From Cohnella laeviribosi DSM 21336 (GTDB taxonomy: Bacteria; Bacillota; Bacilli; Paenibacillales; Paenibacillaceae): 64,000 nucleotides of DNA. The stretch is taken from contig NZ_KB899808.1 of NCBI RefSeq assembly GCF_000378425.1, forward strand, positions 62,001-126,000. Reading direction: 5' to 3'. Position numbers and translations under genes: made by a program. The notes below the pieces were generated by a model, which was not told the DNA's origin, ran no database searches, and worked only from the letters and a program-made list of their open reading frames with translations. Shown here piece after piece: positions 26,541 to 35,135 of this stretch (its first letter is position 1; each line of letters begins with the position of its first letter).

Positions 26541-27473
26541 ATGGTTTTACGTCACGAGGAGATCCTTCAATCTCCCTCCGTTTGGCGGCCCCGGACGCCG
26601 GAGGAAGCGGTCGCGCGGAAGCGGGCGCTCGGCGCGGACGCGGTTTTCGCGGCCGGCGGCACGCTGCTTCGAACCCGGTGGGAGGCGGGGACGGAGGCGA
26701 TCCCCAGGCATTTGATCGATCTGGGCTCGATCGAAGGGCTGTCGGGCATCTGGCTGCAAGACGGCGATCTGGCGATCGGGGCGCTCACGGCGCTGGACGA
26801 TTGCCTGAACGATCCGCTTCTCGGACGGCACGCGCCGATCGTGGCGCAGGCCATCCGGACGATCGCCGGCTGGTCGGTGCGGAATGTGGCCACGATCGGC
26901 GGCAACATTGTTTCCCGTACCGGGGACTCGCTGCCGGCGCTGCTGGCGGCGGACGCTTCGCTCGTTTGGATCGGCGAGGACGGAGAGCGAACGGAGAAGC
27001 TGGCCGACTGGCTGTCCGAACCGATACCGGATCGCGCCCGCGTCCGCCTGCTTGCGCAAGTCCGGATCCCGCTGGGCGGGGACGATTCGATAGCGAACGC
27101 AAAGCGATTTTTCGCTTTCCATAAAGTCGGCCGCAGGGAGGCGTTTACGCCTTCGCTCGTTACCGTGGCGCTCTGCGGCAGCCTGGAGCCGGATGGCCGC
27201 CTAACCGGCATCCGGATTTCGGCGGGCGGAGGCCAGACCGTTCCGGCGCGGCTGAAGCGGGCGGAAGAGCTGCTGACGGGCCGCATGCCCGATCCGGATG
27301 CGCTTGGCGAGGTTTATGAACAAGTGGCCGCGGATTACGCGCCGGCGCCGGATCCGTTCGCGCCGGACATGTACCGCAAACTGACGGCAGCCAATTTGGT
27401 CGTCACCGAGCTGTGGAAGCTGACCGCGGCCGGCGAAGCTGCCGGAGGGAAGGAGGGGGCGCCATGCCGCTGA
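26541..27473 (+). CDS. Xanthine dehydrogenase FAD-binding subunit
   Basis: A 310-residue FAD subunit of the molybdenum hydroxylase family. The PP-loop-like VFAAGGTLLRTRWE and the NVATIGGNIVSRTGDSLPAL stretch bind the FAD; the C-terminal CO_deh_flav_C domain follows from about residue 185. It passes electrons from the iron-sulfur subunit to the final acceptor. It starts at an ATG behind GGGAGGGGAC. The last 10 bases overlap the molybdenum subunit gene. Corresponds to B. subtilis PucC. Confidence 0.92.
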   Translation: MVLRHEEILQSPSVWRPRTPEEAVARKRALGADAVFAAGGTLLRTRWEAGTEAIPRHLIDLGSIEGLSGIWLQDGDLAIGALTALDDCLNDPLLGRHAPIVAQAIRTIAGWSVRNVATIGGNIVSRTGDSLPALLAADASLVWIGEDGERTEKLADWLSEPIPDRARVRLLAQVRIPLGGDDSIANAKRFFAFHKVGRREAFTPSLVTVALCGSLEPDGRLTGIRISAGGGQTVPARLKRAEELLTGRMPDPDALGEVYEQVAADYAPAPDPFAPDMYRKLTAANLVVTELWKLTAAGEAAGGKEGAPCR

Positions 27474-29749
27474 ACCGGACGACAAGCGGCGACAGGTGGC
27501 GCGTCCGTCCCGACGGGCCGGACAAAGTGACCGGGCGCCTGCCGTATTTGACGGATTTGTCCTTGCCGGGCATGCTGCACGGCCGCGTGCTGAGAAGCCC
27601 TTATCCGCATGCGAGAATCGTATCGATCCGCACGGAGAAGGCCAAAGCGATTCCGGGCGTCTGCGCCGTGCTGACGAGCGCGGATGTTCCGGGCCTGAAC
27701 CGGTTCGGCATCGCAAGGCCCGACCAGCCGGTATTTTGCGAGGACCGGGTGCGTTTTATCGGCGACGCGGTCGCCGCCGTCGCGGCCGAAACCGAAGCAT
27801 TGGCGGCTTACGCCTTGACGCAGATCGAGGTCGACTACGAGCCGCTTCCCGTCGTGGACGATCCGGAGTCGGCGCTTTCTCCGGACAGTGTAAAACTGTT
27901 CGAGCACGGCAACGTGCTGCACCGGAGCGATTACGGCTGCGGGGACGTGGAAGCGGGCTTTGCGGCGTGCCGGCATATTGTGGAGGAAACCTATTCTACG
28001 CCCAGGCAGATGCACACGTACATGGAGACCGAAGGAGGCCTGTTCGTTCCCGAGCCGAACGGCCGGCTGACCGTGTACGCGCCGACCCAGCACGGGTTTA
28101 TGGACCGGATGCAGTTGGCTCGCATTCTGAATCGTCCGGAAGCGGATATTCGCGTCGTTTCCAGCCCGATCGGGGGCTCGTTCGGGGGGAAGGACGAATT
28201 GAACGTGCAGCCGTACGGCGCGCTGCTCGCGCTCGCCTGCGGCCGCCCGGTCAAGCTGCACAACTCCCGCTGGGAATCGGTGCGCGCGGGACTGAAGCGC
28301 CATCCGATGAAAATCACCATGAAGACCGGCACGGACGAACACGGCAGGCTGCTCGCCCACCAGGTGAGGATCGTTTCCGACGCGGGACCGTATTCGACGC
28401 TCAGCGCCGAGGTGCTGAATTTCGCCGTCGAGCATGTCATCGGGCCGTACCGTTTCGGCGCGGTCAAGGTGGAAAGCGTATCGGTGTTCACGAACAACGG
28501 GATGTCCGGCGAATTCCGCGGCTTCGGCGGCAATCAGGCCATCTTCGCCCTGGAAGGGCAAATGGACCGGCTCGCGGAGAAGCTCGGCATCGATCCGTGG
28601 ACGTTCCGGCTGATGAACATGCGGCAGCCCGGCGACCCGGGTCCGCTCGGCCAGCCGATCGCGCAGACGGACGGGGCGCGGCAAGTGTGGGAGGCGCTGG
28701 CGGATTGCCGCTTGTGGAAGGAGAAAGCGGCCGCCGGCAACCGCTCCGAAACGCGGCCGCCCTGGATCAAAACCGGGTACGGCGCCGCGCTGGTCATGCA
28801 CGGAGCGGGCCTGGGCGTCGGGATTCCCGATCCCGCCGGAGGACGCCTGACGCTGGCGGGCGACGGCAAGATCGAGGCGGCGTTCGGGTACGAGGAATTC
28901 GGCCAGGGGCTTATCGCCTCCTTGGAGCAAATGCTGATCGAACAGTTCGGCTTCGACGCGCAGGATTTGCGGATCGTCATCGGCGATACCGACGCCGTGC
29001 CGGACAGCGGTTCAAGCACCGCCTCCCGGGCGACCAGCATGATGTGGCAGGCGCTGAAGCGGCTGCATCCTCCGTTTGCAACGGCGTTGCGCAAGCAGGC
29101 CTCCCGCGCGCTCGGCGTCGGCATGGAGAAGCTTGTTCTCGGCCGCGGCGGCATTCGGGACGCCGAATCGGGGAGCCTGCTGATCTCCTACGGCGAACTC
29201 GCAAAGACGGCAAGCGAACCGATCGTCGCCGAGACGAAGTTTGCGTATCCGACTTCGCCCGTAGACCGCGTCGGGGCGCATTACCTGTACACGTATGCTT
29301 CGGTTGCGGTGAAGGTCGAGGTCAACACGCTTACCGGACGCGTCAAGCTCCTGGACCAGTTTCACGCGGTCGCCGCAGGTCCGGTCGTCAATCCGCAGGG
29401 CTATCTCGGCCAGATCGAAGGCGGCAGCGGCATGGCGCTCGGGTTCGCTTTGACGGAAGACGCCGTGATGGACAAAGGGATGTACCTGACCCGCAATCTG
29501 GACACGTACCTGATTCCGACGATCGCGGAGCTGAGCGGCGGATTCGAGGTGCTTCCGATCGAGGAACTGCCGGAAGGAGACAAGCACGGCCCGCGCGGAG
29601 TCGGCGAGATCGGTTCGGTCGGGCTCGCTCCGGCGATTGCGGCGGCGGTGCACGATGCGGTCGGCAAGCGGGTGAACAAGCTTCCGATCGACCCGGCGCT
29701 GCTTCTGGAGAAGCCCGTATTTTTGAACAAGGCGGTGGAATGGCGATGA
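27464..29749 (+). CDS. Xanthine dehydrogenase molybdenum-binding catalytic subunit
   Basis: A 761-residue catalytic subunit that hydroxylates hypoxanthine/xanthine to urate. It begins with the hammerhead domain (KVTGRLPYLTDLSLPGMLHG), then has GGSFGGKDE and EFRGFGGNQAIFALEGQMD, and ends with PRGVGEIG, where Glu715 is the predicted catalytic base. I chose the ATG at 27464 behind GGAGGGGGC; the open frame extends further upstream inside the FAD gene. Corresponds to B. subtilis PucD. Confidence 0.93.
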   Translation: MPLNRTTSGDRWRVRPDGPDKVTGRLPYLTDLSLPGMLHGRVLRSPYPHARIVSIRTEKAKAIPGVCAVLTSADVPGLNRFGIARPDQPVFCEDRVRFIGDAVAAVAAETEALAAYALTQIEVDYEPLPVVDDPESALSPDSVKLFEHGNVLHRSDYGCGDVEAGFAACRHIVEETYSTPRQMHTYMETEGGLFVPEPNGRLTVYAPTQHGFMDRMQLARILNRPEADIRVVSSPIGGSFGGKDELNVQPYGALLALACGRPVKLHNSRWESVRAGLKRHPMKITMKTGTDEHGRLLAHQVRIVSDAGPYSTLSAEVLNFAVEHVIGPYRFGAVKVESVSVFTNNGMSGEFRGFGGNQAIFALEGQMDRLAEKLGIDPWTFRLMNMRQPGDPGPLGQPIAQTDGARQVWEALADCRLWKEKAAAGNRSETRPPWIKTGYGAALVMHGAGLGVGIPDPAGGRLTLAGDGKIEAAFGYEEFGQGLIASLEQMLIEQFGFDAQDLRIVIGDTDAVPDSGSSTASRATSMMWQALKRLHPPFATALRKQASRALGVGMEKLVLGRGGIRDAESGSLLISYGELAKTASEPIVAETKFAYPTSPVDRVGAHYLYTYASVAVKVEVNTLTGRVKLLDQFHAVAAGPVVNPQGYLGQIEGGSGMALGFALTEDAVMDKGMYLTRNLDTYLIPTIAELSGGFEVLPIEELPEGDKHGPRGVGEIGSVGLAPAIAAAVHDAVGKRVNKLPIDPALLLEKPVFLNKAVEWR

Positions 29750-30273
29750 TCGATCCAAAGCTCGCAAGCGCGGCCGAGACGTTTACGCTGCAATGCGTAA
29801 TCAACAAGCGTCCGGTATCGGTTGACGTTCCGCCGGCGAAGCGGCTGCTTTGCATTTTGCGCGAAGATTTGCATTTGACCGGCACGAAGCGGTCCTGCGA
29901 CATCGGCCGCTGCGGCGCGTGCATGGTGCTGGTGGACGGCAAGCCGGTCAATTCCTGCCTGACGATGGCTTATCAATGCCAGGGCAAAAACATTACGACC
30001 ATCGAAGGCCTGGCTGCGGACGGCGCGCTGAATCGCGTTCAGAAGTGCTTTTTGGAGGAGGGAGGTTATCAGTGCGGTTACTGCACGCCGGGCATGATCG
30101 TGACGGTCACCGCGCTGCTGAACAAGAACCCGGAGCCTTCCATGGCCGAAATCGAAGAGGCGCTGTCCGGCAATCTGTGCCGCTGCACGGGATACGGCGG
30201 AATCATCCGTTCCGTGCTGAAGGCGGCGGAGCAAGGGGGGCGACGGCATGCGGGACGGCATGAGAGCGCGTGA
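29746..30273 (+). CDS. Xanthine dehydrogenase 2Fe-2S subunit
   Basis: A 175-residue electron transfer subunit with both clusters complete: C51, C56, C59 and C71 for the plant-ferredoxin type cluster, and C110, C113, C145 and C147 for the second. The ATG at 29746 has the best spacing from AAGGCGGTGG; an ATG at 29740 is too close to it. It overlaps the molybdenum subunit by 4 bases and guaD by 26 bases. Corresponds to B. subtilis PucE. Confidence 0.93.
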   Translation: MIDPKLASAAETFTLQCVINKRPVSVDVPPAKRLLCILREDLHLTGTKRSCDIGRCGACMVLVDGKPVNSCLTMAYQCQGKNITTIEGLAADGALNRVQKCFLEEGGYQCGYCTPGMIVTVTALLNKNPEPSMAEIEEALSGNLCRCTGYGGIIRSVLKAAEQGGRRHAGRHESA

Positions 30274-30781
30274 GCGAGACGGAAGAAGCGACAAGCCGAA
30301 CGATAAGGAATACCATCTGGCGTATTTGCGCCGAAGCGTCGAAATCTCGCAGAAAGCGAGACAAACGGGAAATACGCCGTTCGGGGCGTTGCTGGTCGGC
30401 AAAGACGGCCGTATTTTATGGGAGCAGGGCAACGTCGAGATGACGGAGCGCGACTGCACAGGGCATGCGGAAGCGGCGCTGATGCGGGTCGTTTCGAAGC
30501 GTTTTACCAAAGACGAGCTCTGGGATTGCACGCTTTATACGACGGCAGAGCCGTGCGCCATGTGCGCGGGGGCGATTTATTGGGGCAACGTCGGCCGCGT
30601 CGTATACGGGATTACGGAATCGCTGCTGGCGGAGCTTACGGGCGACGACGAGCGGAATCTGACGCTGGATCTGCCGTGCAGGGAAGTGTTCGCAAGAGGA
30701 AGGAAACCGATCGTGGTGATCGGGCCGTTTCCGGAAATCGAAGCCGAAGTCGTCGCGGTGCACGAGGGGTATTGGAAATGA
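30248..30781 (+). CDS. guaD: Guanine deaminase, cytidine-deaminase fold (GuaD-like)
   Basis: A 177-residue zinc deaminase. H73 and E75 in HAEAALM and C103, C106 in EPCAMC are the zinc ligands and proton shuttle. The fold is that of B. subtilis GuaD, which turns guanine into xanthine. The start at 30248 follows AAGGGGGGC; the first 20 residues are charged and longer than in B. subtilis, so the ATG at 30260 is an alternative. Placement right after xanthine dehydrogenase fits guanine-to-xanthine-to-urate flow. A tRNA or cytosine deaminase is less likely in this context. Confidence 0.85.
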   Translation: MRDGMRARERDGRSDKPNDKEYHLAYLRRSVEISQKARQTGNTPFGALLVGKDGRILWEQGNVEMTERDCTGHAEAALMRVVSKRFTKDELWDCTLYTTAEPCAMCAGAIYWGNVGRVVYGITESLLAELTGDDERNLTLDLPCREVFARGRKPIVVIGPFPEIEAEVVAVHEGYWK

Positions 30782-31326
30782 AGCCGACCGGGCAAAAAAT
30801 AACGCTGCAGTCGATTAACCGTATGGACCGCAGCGAGTTTGTCGAAGCATTAGGCGGGATTTTCGAGTGTTCCCCTTGGGTCGCCGAGGACGCATGGACG
30901 CTGCGTCCTTTCGCTTCCGTGCGGGAACTGCACGAAGCGATGATGGGGATCGTTCGCGGCGCTCCGCAGGACCGGATCGATTCGCTGCTGCTGGCCCATC
31001 CCGATCTCGGGACGCGGCTGGCCGTCAGCGGCTATTCCGCGGCGGAGCAGCAAAGCGCCGGTCTCAGCCGGCTGACGCAGGAGGAATACGAACGGTTCCA
31101 CGATTTGAACAAGCGGTATGTAGGCAAATTCGGATTCCCTTTTATCCTTGCCGTTCGCGGCAAAAGCAAGAGCGATATTCTCGCCGCCATGCAGGAGCGC
31201 ATCAGCCGCTCGGCCGCGGAAGAGCGCGAGCGGGCGCTGAGCGAAATCGGGCGGATTGCCGGCTTCCGCTTGGCGGATTTGATCCATAACGAAAACGATG
31301 AACCGGGGAGGACGGACCTATGCTGA
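30778..31326 (+). CDS. uraD: OHCU decarboxylase UraD
   Basis: A 182-residue helical protein with HPDLG (H74-L77), the catalytic histidine region of 2-oxo-4-hydroxy-4-carboxy-5-ureidoimidazoline decarboxylase, and FGFPFILAVRGKS near the C-terminus. It makes S-allantoin in the last step of urate breakdown. It overlaps guaD by ATGA and the uricase gene by 7 bases. In B. subtilis this domain is fused to uricase as PucL; here the two are separate genes in the same order. Confidence 0.93.
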   Translation: MKPTGQKITLQSINRMDRSEFVEALGGIFECSPWVAEDAWTLRPFASVRELHEAMMGIVRGAPQDRIDSLLLAHPDLGTRLAVSGYSAAEQQSAGLSRLTQEEYERFHDLNKRYVGKFGFPFILAVRGKSKSDILAAMQERISRSAAEERERALSEIGRIAGFRLADLIHNENDEPGRTDLC

Positions 31327-32273
31327 AACTGGCCAACGGACGAACGCTTTATTACGGAAAAGGAGACGTTTATAACTATCGCACCTATGCCGCGCCGCTT
31401 GCCGTCAAGCCTATCCCGGAATCTCCGTATTCCGGCGATGCGAACGTCATTTTCGCCCACAACATCACGTTCTCGGTCAGCGGGGAAGAGCTGCTTACTT
31501 CGTTTACCGAAGGGGACAATTCGCGCGTGGTCGCCACCGATTCGATGAAAAACTTCATTTTGCGGGAGACCGCGGGGTACGAAGGCAGCACGACGGAAGG
31601 GCTTCTCTTTTACATCAGCGAAAAGTTTTTGGCGAAATATGCGCATATGGAAGCGATCGAGCTGAGCGCACGCCGGATTCCGTTTCTGCCCCTCGAAGTG
31701 CGGGGAGAGAACGGATTCGTGCCGAGCGGGCTCGTCTACCGGCGCAGCCATAACGACCATGCCAGCGCCGCCATGTCGCTCGTGCGGACGGATGCGGGCT
31801 GCGAAATCCGGTCGCTGGAGTGCAGCCTGTCGGACCTGCAGCTGATCAAGGTGAGCGGCAGCTCGTTCTATGGCTTCGTCCGGGACGAATATACGACGCT
31901 TCCGGACAGCTACGACCGGCCTCTTTTCATTTTTCTCGACATTCATTGGCGTTATGCGGACGTAAACGACGCCCTGGACGCGACCAGAGGCAACTATGTC
32001 GCCGCCGAGCAAATCCGGGATTTGGCCCATCACGTTTTCCATGAAAAGAACTCGCCCTCGATCCAGTCCCTGATTTATCAGATCGGCCGCCGGATCTTGT
32101 CTCGCTTCCCGCAACTGGCCGAAGTGCGCTTCGAATCGAACAACCGCACGTGGGAGGCGGTTGTCGAGCCCAAGTCGGGCACGGAGCCCGGCGTCTTTAC
32201 GGAACCGCGTCCGCCGTTCGGCTTTCAGGGCTTCACGATGACGCGCGACGACCTGGCGGCGGGCGAAGCATGA
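31320..32273 (+). CDS. pucL: Urate oxidase (uricase)
   Basis: A 317-residue uricase of two T-fold domains. VATDSMKN holds the conserved active-site threonine, and GFVRDEYTTLPDSYDR is the second signature. It oxidises urate to 5-hydroxyisourate with oxygen and no cofactor. It is equivalent to the C-terminal part of B. subtilis PucL only. It overlaps uraD and, by ATGA, uraH, so the three enzymes of urate breakdown are translated together. Confidence 0.94.
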   Translation: MLKLANGRTLYYGKGDVYNYRTYAAPLAVKPIPESPYSGDANVIFAHNITFSVSGEELLTSFTEGDNSRVVATDSMKNFILRETAGYEGSTTEGLLFYISEKFLAKYAHMEAIELSARRIPFLPLEVRGENGFVPSGLVYRRSHNDHASAAMSLVRTDAGCEIRSLECSLSDLQLIKVSGSSFYGFVRDEYTTLPDSYDRPLFIFLDIHWRYADVNDALDATRGNYVAAEQIRDLAHHVFHEKNSPSIQSLIYQIGRRILSRFPQLAEVRFESNNRTWEAVVEPKSGTEPGVFTEPRPPFGFQGFTMTRDDLAAGEA

Positions 32274-32623
32274 GCGGCCGGCTGACGACGCATGTGCTGG
32301 ACGTATCCCAAGGCAAGCCGGCTGCGGGCATGCGCGTTCAGCTGTGGCGGCTGCGGCTCGCGGAAAAGGGAGCGCGCACCATGCTGCGGGAAGCCTTCAC
32401 CAACGAAGACGGACGGCTGGGCGAGCCTCTGCTGTCCGGCGACGAGATGGCGGCGGGCATTTACGAGCTGATGTTCGACGCCGCGGGGTATTTCCGCGGA
32501 ACGGCGGGCGAGGGCTTTCTCGAATGGATCCCGGTCCGGTTTGTCATCGGCGATCCGCAGGCCCATTACCACGTCCCGCTGCTGGTCGCCCCCGGCGGAT
32601 ACAGCACTTATCGGGGCAGTTGA
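32270..32623 (+). CDS. uraH: 5-hydroxyisourate hydrolase (transthyretin-like, PucM)
   Basis: A 117-residue protein starting LTTHVLDVSQGKPA after the first few residues, the family N-terminal motif with the catalytic His8. HYHVPLL gives the second histidine, and the chain ends in the diagnostic YRGS. It hydrolyses 5-hydroxyisourate to OHCU, the substrate of UraD. It is the last gene of the island; a tandem repeat begins 3 bases after its stop. Confidence 0.96.
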   Translation: MSGRLTTHVLDVSQGKPAAGMRVQLWRLRLAEKGARTMLREAFTNEDGRLGEPLLSGDEMAAGIYELMFDAAGYFRGTAGEGFLEWIPVRFVIGDPQAHYHVPLLVAPGGYSTYRGS

Positions 32624-32626
32624 CCT

Positions 32627-32724
32627 TATGGCGTTGACTTTAGGGCGTATACTCTACGGCGTAAACTTTGCGGCATAAACTCTATGGCGGTTTCTTTGAG
32701 GCACTGACTTTACGGCGTTGACCG
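32627..32724 (+). repeat. Seven tandem 14-bp repeats after uraH
   Basis: Seven head-to-tail units of exactly 14 bases run without a gap. They are TATGGCGTTGACTT, TAGGGCGTATACTC, TACGGCGTAAACTT, TGCGGCATAAACTC, TATGGCGGTTTCTT, TGAGGCACTGACTT and TACGGCGTTGACCG. The consensus is about TAYGGCGTWGACTT. The unit length is not a multiple of three and no gene covers it. It lies between the uraH stop and the operon terminator. Confidence 0.93.
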
Positions 32725-32753
32725 CGCGGCTGCATTGCGCTTTCGTTTTTGCG

Positions 32754-32800
32754 ACCAGTCTCAAGACCGGCCGTTTGGGCCCGGTTTTGAGGCTGGTTTT
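32754..32800 (+). terminator. Terminator of the purine island operon
   Basis: A 17-bp stem (32754-32770 with 32781-32797) with two wobble pairs. The outer ACCAG/CTGGT, middle CTCAA/TTGAG and inner ACCGG/CCGGT blocks are joined by T-G and G-T pairs. A 10-base loop and a short T-run complete it. It closes the operon that begins at 21660. Confidence 0.92.
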
Positions 32801-32857
32801 CGTTTCGGCGTCAATCGCCGTTTCCTCCATTATTTATCTTTTCCTTCCTTTTACTTA

Positions 32858-33123
32858 GGTATCCCCTACGCTCAGGAGACAGAGGGCATCAACGCCCCTT
32901 CATTTCCATATCCCCTTCATTCAGGATAGAGCGCATGATGACCGATCTGAACGAAAGGAATGCCGCATAAAAAGCGCTTCCGCATATCGTCCTGAACGAA
33001 GGGGATACCGCGTAAAAGGGAGCTGTCACGCATCGTCCTGAACGGAAGGGATACGGAATAAAAATGCGCTGCCGCACACGGTCCTGAGCGAAGGGGATAC
33101 CGTGTAAAAGGGAGCGCGAGCGC
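32858..33123. repeat. 46-bp direct repeat array with two inverted copies
   Basis: Four direct units start at 32941, 32986, 33032 and 33078; the last three are exactly 46 bases and the first 45. Each carries a TCCTGAACGAAGGGGATA-like core. Two inverted copies precede them: GGTATCCCCTACGCTCAGGA (32858-32877) matches 33082-33101 in reverse complement at 19 of 20 bases, and 32909-32926 matches 32990-33007 at 17 of 18. The set can fold as nested long hairpins. No gene covers it. The rest of the gap up to the ylxM promoter shows nothing recognisable. Confidence 0.9.
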
Positions 33124-33217
33124 GTACTTTGCAGGGGCCGTTCCGGGGAACGGCAGCGATCGGAATCCTGTTCGGAGGCCGCGGTCGAAAAGAGTTTTCG
33201 GTGTTAAGTCTTTTCGC

Positions 33218-33246
33218 TTGACATCGGCGGGAGAATTGCGTAACAT
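33218..33246 (+). promoter_or_regulatory. Promoter of ylxM-ffh
   Basis: TTGACA (33218-33223) and TAACAT (33241-33246) have a 17-base spacer, about 58 bases before the ylxM start. It restarts transcription of the SRP-ribosomal gene set after the purine island. Confidence 0.88.
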
Positions 33247-33303
33247 AGACTAAGTTGAATCGCTGTAAAGTGCTTTTCCTTGACAGGCGAGGGGTGAGCC
33301 TTT

Positions 33304-33732
33304 GTGCATGGGGAGAATGCGCTGGAGAAGACGAACCGCATGAACGTGCTGTTCGACTTCTACGGTCCGCTGCTGACGGAGAAGCAGCAGACCTTTCTGA
33401 AATGCTATTATCAAGACGACTACTCCCTCGGCGAGATTGCCGAAGATTTTGACATCAGTCGGCAAGCGGTGTACGAACACCTTAAGCGGGCGGAGCAGAT
33501 CCTGGAAGAATACGAAGCCAAGCTGTCCCTGACGGTCCGCCACGAGCGGCTGCAGCAGGGGCTCGACCGGCTGGAGCGGCAGATCGGCGAGCTTCCGGCG
33601 CAGTGGCGCAAGCCGCTTCTGGATACGGTAGCGATGCTGCGGTCGGCGGACAGCGGTTTGCCAATCGAAAATGCGAGCCCGGCTAACGGGGCAAATTCGG
33701 AGCGGAAGGAGGGGATCGGGCATGGCATTTGA
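33304..33732 (+). CDS. ylxM: UPF0122 DNA-binding protein YlxM
   Basis: A 142-residue helix-turn-helix protein. [20 protein letters not shown] and [30 protein letters not shown] are the family pattern (sigma-70 region 4-like HTH). YlxM homologues sit before ffh and interact with SRP in some streptococci; the Firmicute role is otherwise open. Translation starts at GTG behind GAGGGGTGAG. It overlaps ffh by 11 bases. The C-terminal 30 residues are longer than in B. subtilis. Confidence 0.93.
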   Translation: MHGENALEKTNRMNVLFDFYGPLLTEKQQTFLKCYYQDDYSLGEIAEDFDISRQAVYEHLKRAEQILEEYEAKLSLTVRHERLQQGLDRLERQIGELPAQWRKPLLDTVAMLRSADSGLPIENASPANGANSERKEGIGHGI

Positions 33733-35098
33733 AGGATTGACGACACGGCTGCAGAATGTGTTCGGCAAGCTGAGAGGCAAAGGCAAGCTGTCGGAGGACG
33801 ACGTTAACGAAGCGATGCGCGAAGTCAGGCTGGCCTTGCTCGAAGCCGACGTCAACTTTAAGGTCGTCAAGGATTTCATCGCGAAGGTGAAAGAGAAGGC
33901 GGTCGGGGCGGAGGTTCAAAAGAGCTTCACGCCGGGCATGGTCGTCGTCGACATCGTGCACAAAGAACTGATCGAGCTGATGGGCGGCACCCAGGCGAAG
34001 CTGGCAAAATCGAACAAGCCGCCGACCGTCGTTCTGATGGCCGGCTTGCAGGGCGCGGGGAAGACGACGCTCACCGCCAAGCTTGCGAAGCTGCTCCAAT
34101 CGCAGAATCACAAGCCGCTGCTCGTCGCGGGCGACATTTACCGTCCCGCCGCGATCAAACAGTTGGAAGTGCTGGCGGGACAGATCGGGGTGCCGGTGTT
34201 CTCGCTGGGCGACAAGGTCAGCCCGGTGGAGATCGCAAAGCAGGGCGTCCAGCATGCGAAAGAGCAGGGCAACGATTACGTGCTGATCGATACCGCCGGC
34301 CGCCTGCAGATCGACGAGGCGCTTATGGAGGAGATCAAGCAGATTCATGCGGCGGTCAAACCCGACGAGGTGCTGCTCGTCGTCGATGCGATGACGGGCC
34401 AGGAAGCGGTGAACGTGGCCAAAAGCTTCCACGAGCAGTTGGAGCTGACCGGCGTCGTGCTGACGAAGCTCGACGGCGATACGAGAGGCGGCGCGGCGCT
34501 GTCCGTCAAGGCCGTCACCGGCTGCCCCATCAAGTTCGCGTCGATGGGCGAGAAGATCGACCAGCTGGAGCCGTTTCACCCCGACCGGATGGCGTCGCGG
34601 ATTCTCGGCATGGGCGATATGCTGTCGCTGATCGAGAAGGCGCAGTCCAACATCGATGCCGAAAAAGCGAAAGAATTGGAACGCAAGATGCGGAACGCCG
34701 AGTTTACGTTCGAGGATTTCCTCGAGCAGATGGAGCAGGTCCGCAAGCTCGGCCCGCTTGACCAGCTTCTCGACATGCTGCCGGGCATGAACAAGCTGAA
34801 GAACATGCCCAACTTCAAAATCGACGAAAAGCAAATCGCGCGCACCGAGGCGATTGTCAAGTCGATGACGAAGGCGGAGAAGCAGAAACCGGAAATCATC
34901 AACTACAGCCGCCGCAAGCGGATCGCCGCGGGCAGCGGGACGTCGCTTGCCGAAGTGAACAAGCTGATCCGGCAGTTCGAGGAAATGAAGAAGATGATGA
35001 AGCAGTTTTCCGGCATGATGGGACCCAAAGGTCCCAAAGGCGGCCTGAAAGGCCTCAAAAACATGCTGGGCGGCAAAAACATGCGATTCCCGTTTTGA
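33722..35098 (+). CDS. ffh: Signal recognition particle protein Ffh
   Basis: A 458-residue SRP54. The NG domain has GLQGAGKTT (from residue 108), DTAGRLQID and [13 protein letters not shown]. The methionine-rich M domain from about residue 300 ends in [12 protein letters not shown] and a Gly-Lys-rich tail. It binds signal peptides at the ribosome with scRNA and docks to FtsY. The ATG at 33722 follows GGAAGGAGGGG. Its partner ftsY is about 19 kb upstream here instead of adjacent. Confidence 0.97.
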   Translation: MAFEGLTTRLQNVFGKLRGKGKLSEDDVNEAMREVRLALLEADVNFKVVKDFIAKVKEKAVGAEVQKSFTPGMVVVDIVHKELIELMGGTQAKLAKSNKPPTVVLMAGLQGAGKTTLTAKLAKLLQSQNHKPLLVAGDIYRPAAIKQLEVLAGQIGVPVFSLGDKVSPVEIAKQGVQHAKEQGNDYVLIDTAGRLQIDEALMEEIKQIHAAVKPDEVLLVVDAMTGQEAVNVAKSFHEQLELTGVVLTKLDGDTRGGAALSVKAVTGCPIKFASMGEKIDQLEPFHPDRMASRILGMGDMLSLIEKAQSNIDAEKAKELERKMRNAEFTFEDFLEQMEQVRKLGPLDQLLDMLPGMNKLKNMPNFKIDEKQIARTEAIVKSMTKAEKQKPEIINYSRRKRIAAGSGTSLAEVNKLIRQFEEMKKMMKQFSGMMGPKGPKGGLKGLKNMLGGKNMRFPF

Positions 35099-35135
35099 CG
35101 CGGAAGTGGATTTTGTTAAGGAGGTGAAAGTTGAA

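Noticed and set aside
32917-33246. Minus-strand small proteins with PFVQ/YPLRS repeats over the 46-bp array
   Set aside because: The 46-bp period shifts the reading frame at each unit, and there is no start signal; a non-coding repeat explains it better.
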